A stretch of 64,000 nt of DNA from Pseudooceanicola endophyticus (GTDB lineage Bacteria > Pseudomonadota > Alphaproteobacteria > Rhodobacterales > Rhodobacteraceae). Both the position numbers and the translations under genes were made by a program. Shown in pieces: positions 62,619-64,000 of this stretch. The DNA lies in contig NZ_JAHIAB010000001.1 in NCBI RefSeq assembly GCF_018760365.1, forward strand, positions 389,813 through 453,812. Direction: 5' to 3'. The notes under the pieces are model-generated. The model was not told the DNA's origin, made no database searches, and worked only from the letters and a program-made list of their open reading frames with translations. The stretch's first letter is position 1; each line of letters opens with the position of its first letter.

Positions 62619-63311
62619 ATGAGAGCAGAGTTGTCGATTCCGTCCTTCAATGCCGCCCCCCGGAAAAGCCTGGTTTCGCACGTCGAGACCCAGATCCGGG
62701 ACGCCCTGATCGAGGGGCGCATGGCCCCGGGAACACGCCTTGTCACCAAGGACCTGGCGTCTTCCCTGGACGTCAGCATCACCCCCGCCCGCGAGGCCCT
62801 CGTGCGCTTCGTCGCCTCAGGTGTCCTCTCGGCGGAACCGGCGGCCTCCTTCCGGGTGCCCAGCTTCGATGCCGCCGGCTACCGGGAGCTTTCGGTGATC
62901 CGCAAAAGGGTCGAAGGGCTTGCTGCGGAAATGGCATCGGAAAACATTACTGATGCGGATATTGCATCATTGGACAATCAACTGGCGAGTCTGGAAAGGG
63001 CCTGCGCCGGTGCCGACATGCACATTGCCCTGAAAGCGAACCACGAGTTCCGTTTTGCATTCTACGCTTTTGCAAAAATGCCGACCCTGCTGGATGTGAT
63101 CGACACACTCTGGCTGCGGGCCGGGCCCGGGCACAACATGCTTTTCATCGAGGCCGGGCAGACCTTCGACCCGGCCCCCTATCGCACGCTGATCGAGGCG
63201 CTGCGCCGCCACGATGCCGACGGCGCCCGGGCGATCATCGAAGACGTCATCGACGCCCTGTCGGATGCCGTGGTGGCGCGGCTGCGCGCCGAGGACAGCC
63301 GCACGGCCTGA
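62619..63311 (+). CDS. GntR family regulator (FCD/FadR subfamily)
   Basis: The 230-residue protein has an N-terminal GntR winged HTH (VETQIRDALIEGRMAPGTRLVTKDLASSLDVSITPAREALVRFVASGVLS) and a helical FCD effector domain with putative metal-binding residues (NHEFRFAFYAFA with the conserved His; RTLIEALRRHDADGARAIIEDVI). Targets are unknown; it lies between the epimerase gene and the convergent nadC. Confidence 0.88.
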   Translation: MRAELSIPSFNAAPRKSLVSHVETQIRDALIEGRMAPGTRLVTKDLASSLDVSITPAREALVRFVASGVLSAEPAASFRVPSFDAAGYRELSVIRKRVEGLAAEMASENITDADIASLDNQLASLERACAGADMHIALKANHEFRFAFYAFAKMPTLLDVIDTLWLRAGPGHNMLFIEAGQTFDPAPYRTLIEALRRHDADGARAIIEDVIDALSDAVVARLRAEDSRTA

Positions 63312-63326
63312 TCCCGCAACCCGGCC

Positions 63327-64000
63327 TCAGAAATCGAGGCCCAGGTCGAGGGTGCGCGCCGAATGGGTGAGCGCCCCGGCCGAGATGTAGTCGACCCCTG
63401 TGGCCGCGACCTCGGCGATGCGTTCCAGCTTCATGTTGCCCGAAGCTTCCAGCACGATCCGGCCCGCCGTCATCGCCACGGCTTCGCGCAGGCTCGCCGT
63501 GTCCATGTTGTCCAGCAGCACGACATCGGCGCCGCCTTCCTCCAGCACTTCGGCCAGCTGATCGAGGCGATCCACCTCGATCTCGACCCGCACCATGTGC
63601 GAAGCCTGCGCCTTCACCGCCTCCAGCACGGGGCGGATGCCACCGGCGGCGGCGATGTGGTTGTCCTTGATCAGGATCGCATCCGAAAGCGAGAACCGGT
63701 GCGCGAAGCCGCCGCCATGCAGCACCGCCTGCTTCTCGACCAGGCGCAGGCCCGGAGTGGTCTTGCGGGTGCAGGTGATGCGGGTCGCGGTTCCGCGGGT
63801 CTCGGCCACGAAGGCCGCCGTCAGCGTCGCGATGCCGGAAAGCCGCCCGGCAAAGTTCAGCGCCACCCGTTCCGCCGACAGGATCGAGGCCGCCTCGCCC
63901 GAGATTTCCATCAGCACATCGCCGGGGGCGACGGCCTCTCCGTCGCGGGCATGGGTGGTCAGCTTCAGACCGGGGTCCACCATGCGGAACGCCATGGAGG
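63327..64000 (-). CDS. nadC: Nicotinate-nucleotide pyrophosphorylase, C-terminal part
   Basis: This is the C-terminal 220-plus residues of quinolinate phosphoribosyltransferase; about 60 N-terminal residues lie beyond the window end. It makes nicotinate mononucleotide from quinolinate and PRPP in NAD synthesis. LNFAGRLSGIATLTA, the TRKTTPGLRLVEKQAVLHGGG block, LIKDNH, DVVLLDNMD, LEASGNMKLE and VDYISAGALTHSA are canonical. The apparent ATG at 63995 is internal. Confidence 0.95.
   Translation of the reverse strand, partial: SMAFRMVDPGLKLTTHARDGEAVAPGDVLMEISGEAASILSAERVALNFAGRLSGIATLTAAFVAETRGTATRITCTRKTTPGLRLVEKQAVLHGGGFAHRFSLSDAILIKDNHIAAAGGIRPVLEAVKAQASHMVRVEIEVDRLDQLAEVLEEGGADVVLLDNMDTASLREAVAMTAGRIVLEASGNMKLERIAEVAATGVDYISAGALTHSARTLDLGLDF

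Noticed and set aside
1-64000. tRNA, rRNA, CRISPR arrays, transposases, prophage or attachment sites
   Set aside because: Intergenic regions were read for T-loop (GGTTCGA) patterns, regularly spaced repeats and transposase-like frames; none was convincing. The six repeats are dispersed, not arrayed.

Overview
The window is about 64 kb of very GC-rich chromosomal DNA, densely packed with short, often overlapping operons (ATGA and TGATG junctions). The gene content fits an alphaproteobacterium of the Rhodobacterales (Paracoccaceae/Roseobacteraceae): a PhyR-NepR-EcfG general stress response (GSR) locus, a propionyl-CoA synthetase with ScfR/PccR-type TTTGCAAA sites, an Anbu proteasome-like operon, TamA/TamB, UrtABCDE and several small families common in this order. 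No rRNA, tRNA, CRISPR array, phage or insertion sequence was seen. Species cannot be fixed from the sequence alone.

Layout. 1-2.6 kb: end of a thiolase and a FadJ/FadB-type beta-oxidation protein, convergent with a TetR regulator. 3.6-4.3 kb: a sulfotransferase-family gene broken by one base. 4.4-6.4 kb: a membrane protein with a degenerate M48-like region and a SPOR-domain protein. 6.4-9.9 kb: nucleoside salvage operon cdd-deoA-add-upp. 10-14.5 kb: malic enzyme and propionyl-CoA synthetase. 14.6-19.7 kb: csbD, NAD kinase, then glyA and ribF-ycgN-ltaE. 19.7-26.8 kb: hydrolase and isomerase pair, prs, tadA, an rRNA pseudouridine synthase, a DUF2927 lipoprotein, dtd and a FUSC protein. 26.8-33 kb: urea ABC transporter urtABCDE without adjacent urease genes. 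33.4-37.4 kb: Anbu peptidase with transglutaminase, alpha-E and ATP-grasp partners. 38.1-44.1 kb: tamA-tamB. 44.2-50.2 kb: a small unknown gene, prfB, PBP1a and an amidase. 50.3-52.7 kb: a winged-helix regulator and 5-oxoprolinase subunits pxpB-pxpC. 52.8-58.6 kb: GSR locus (a DUF1328 gene, phyR, nepR-ecfG, a HisKA_2 kinase), followed in the same direction by an amidoligase and a class I glutamine amidotransferase. 58.6-64 kb: IclR regulator, DUF475 membrane protein, AGE epimerase, GntR regulator and the 3' part of nadC.

How it works together. Five sites matching or nearly matching the alphaproteobacterial EcfG promoter (GGAAC-N16/17-CGTT) are visible: upstream of csbD, upstream of the DUF1328 gene, two overlapping divergent ones between phyR and nepR, and one just after the amidotransferase gene in front of a small reading frame. 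The stress locus therefore seems to include csbD, the DUF1328 gene and possibly an amide-bond-forming/hydrolysing enzyme pair. Two perfect TTTGCAAA boxes plus partial ones lie upstream of prpE, suggesting control by a short-chain acyl-CoA regulator. A hairpin-forming intergenic repeat (about 60 bp) occurs six times, usually just after stop codons.

The most novel-looking items are the amidoligase/amidotransferase pair in the stress locus, the six-copy intergenic repeat, the ribF start codon buried in an 11-bp stem, and the 25-bp operator-like dyad in front of pxpB.
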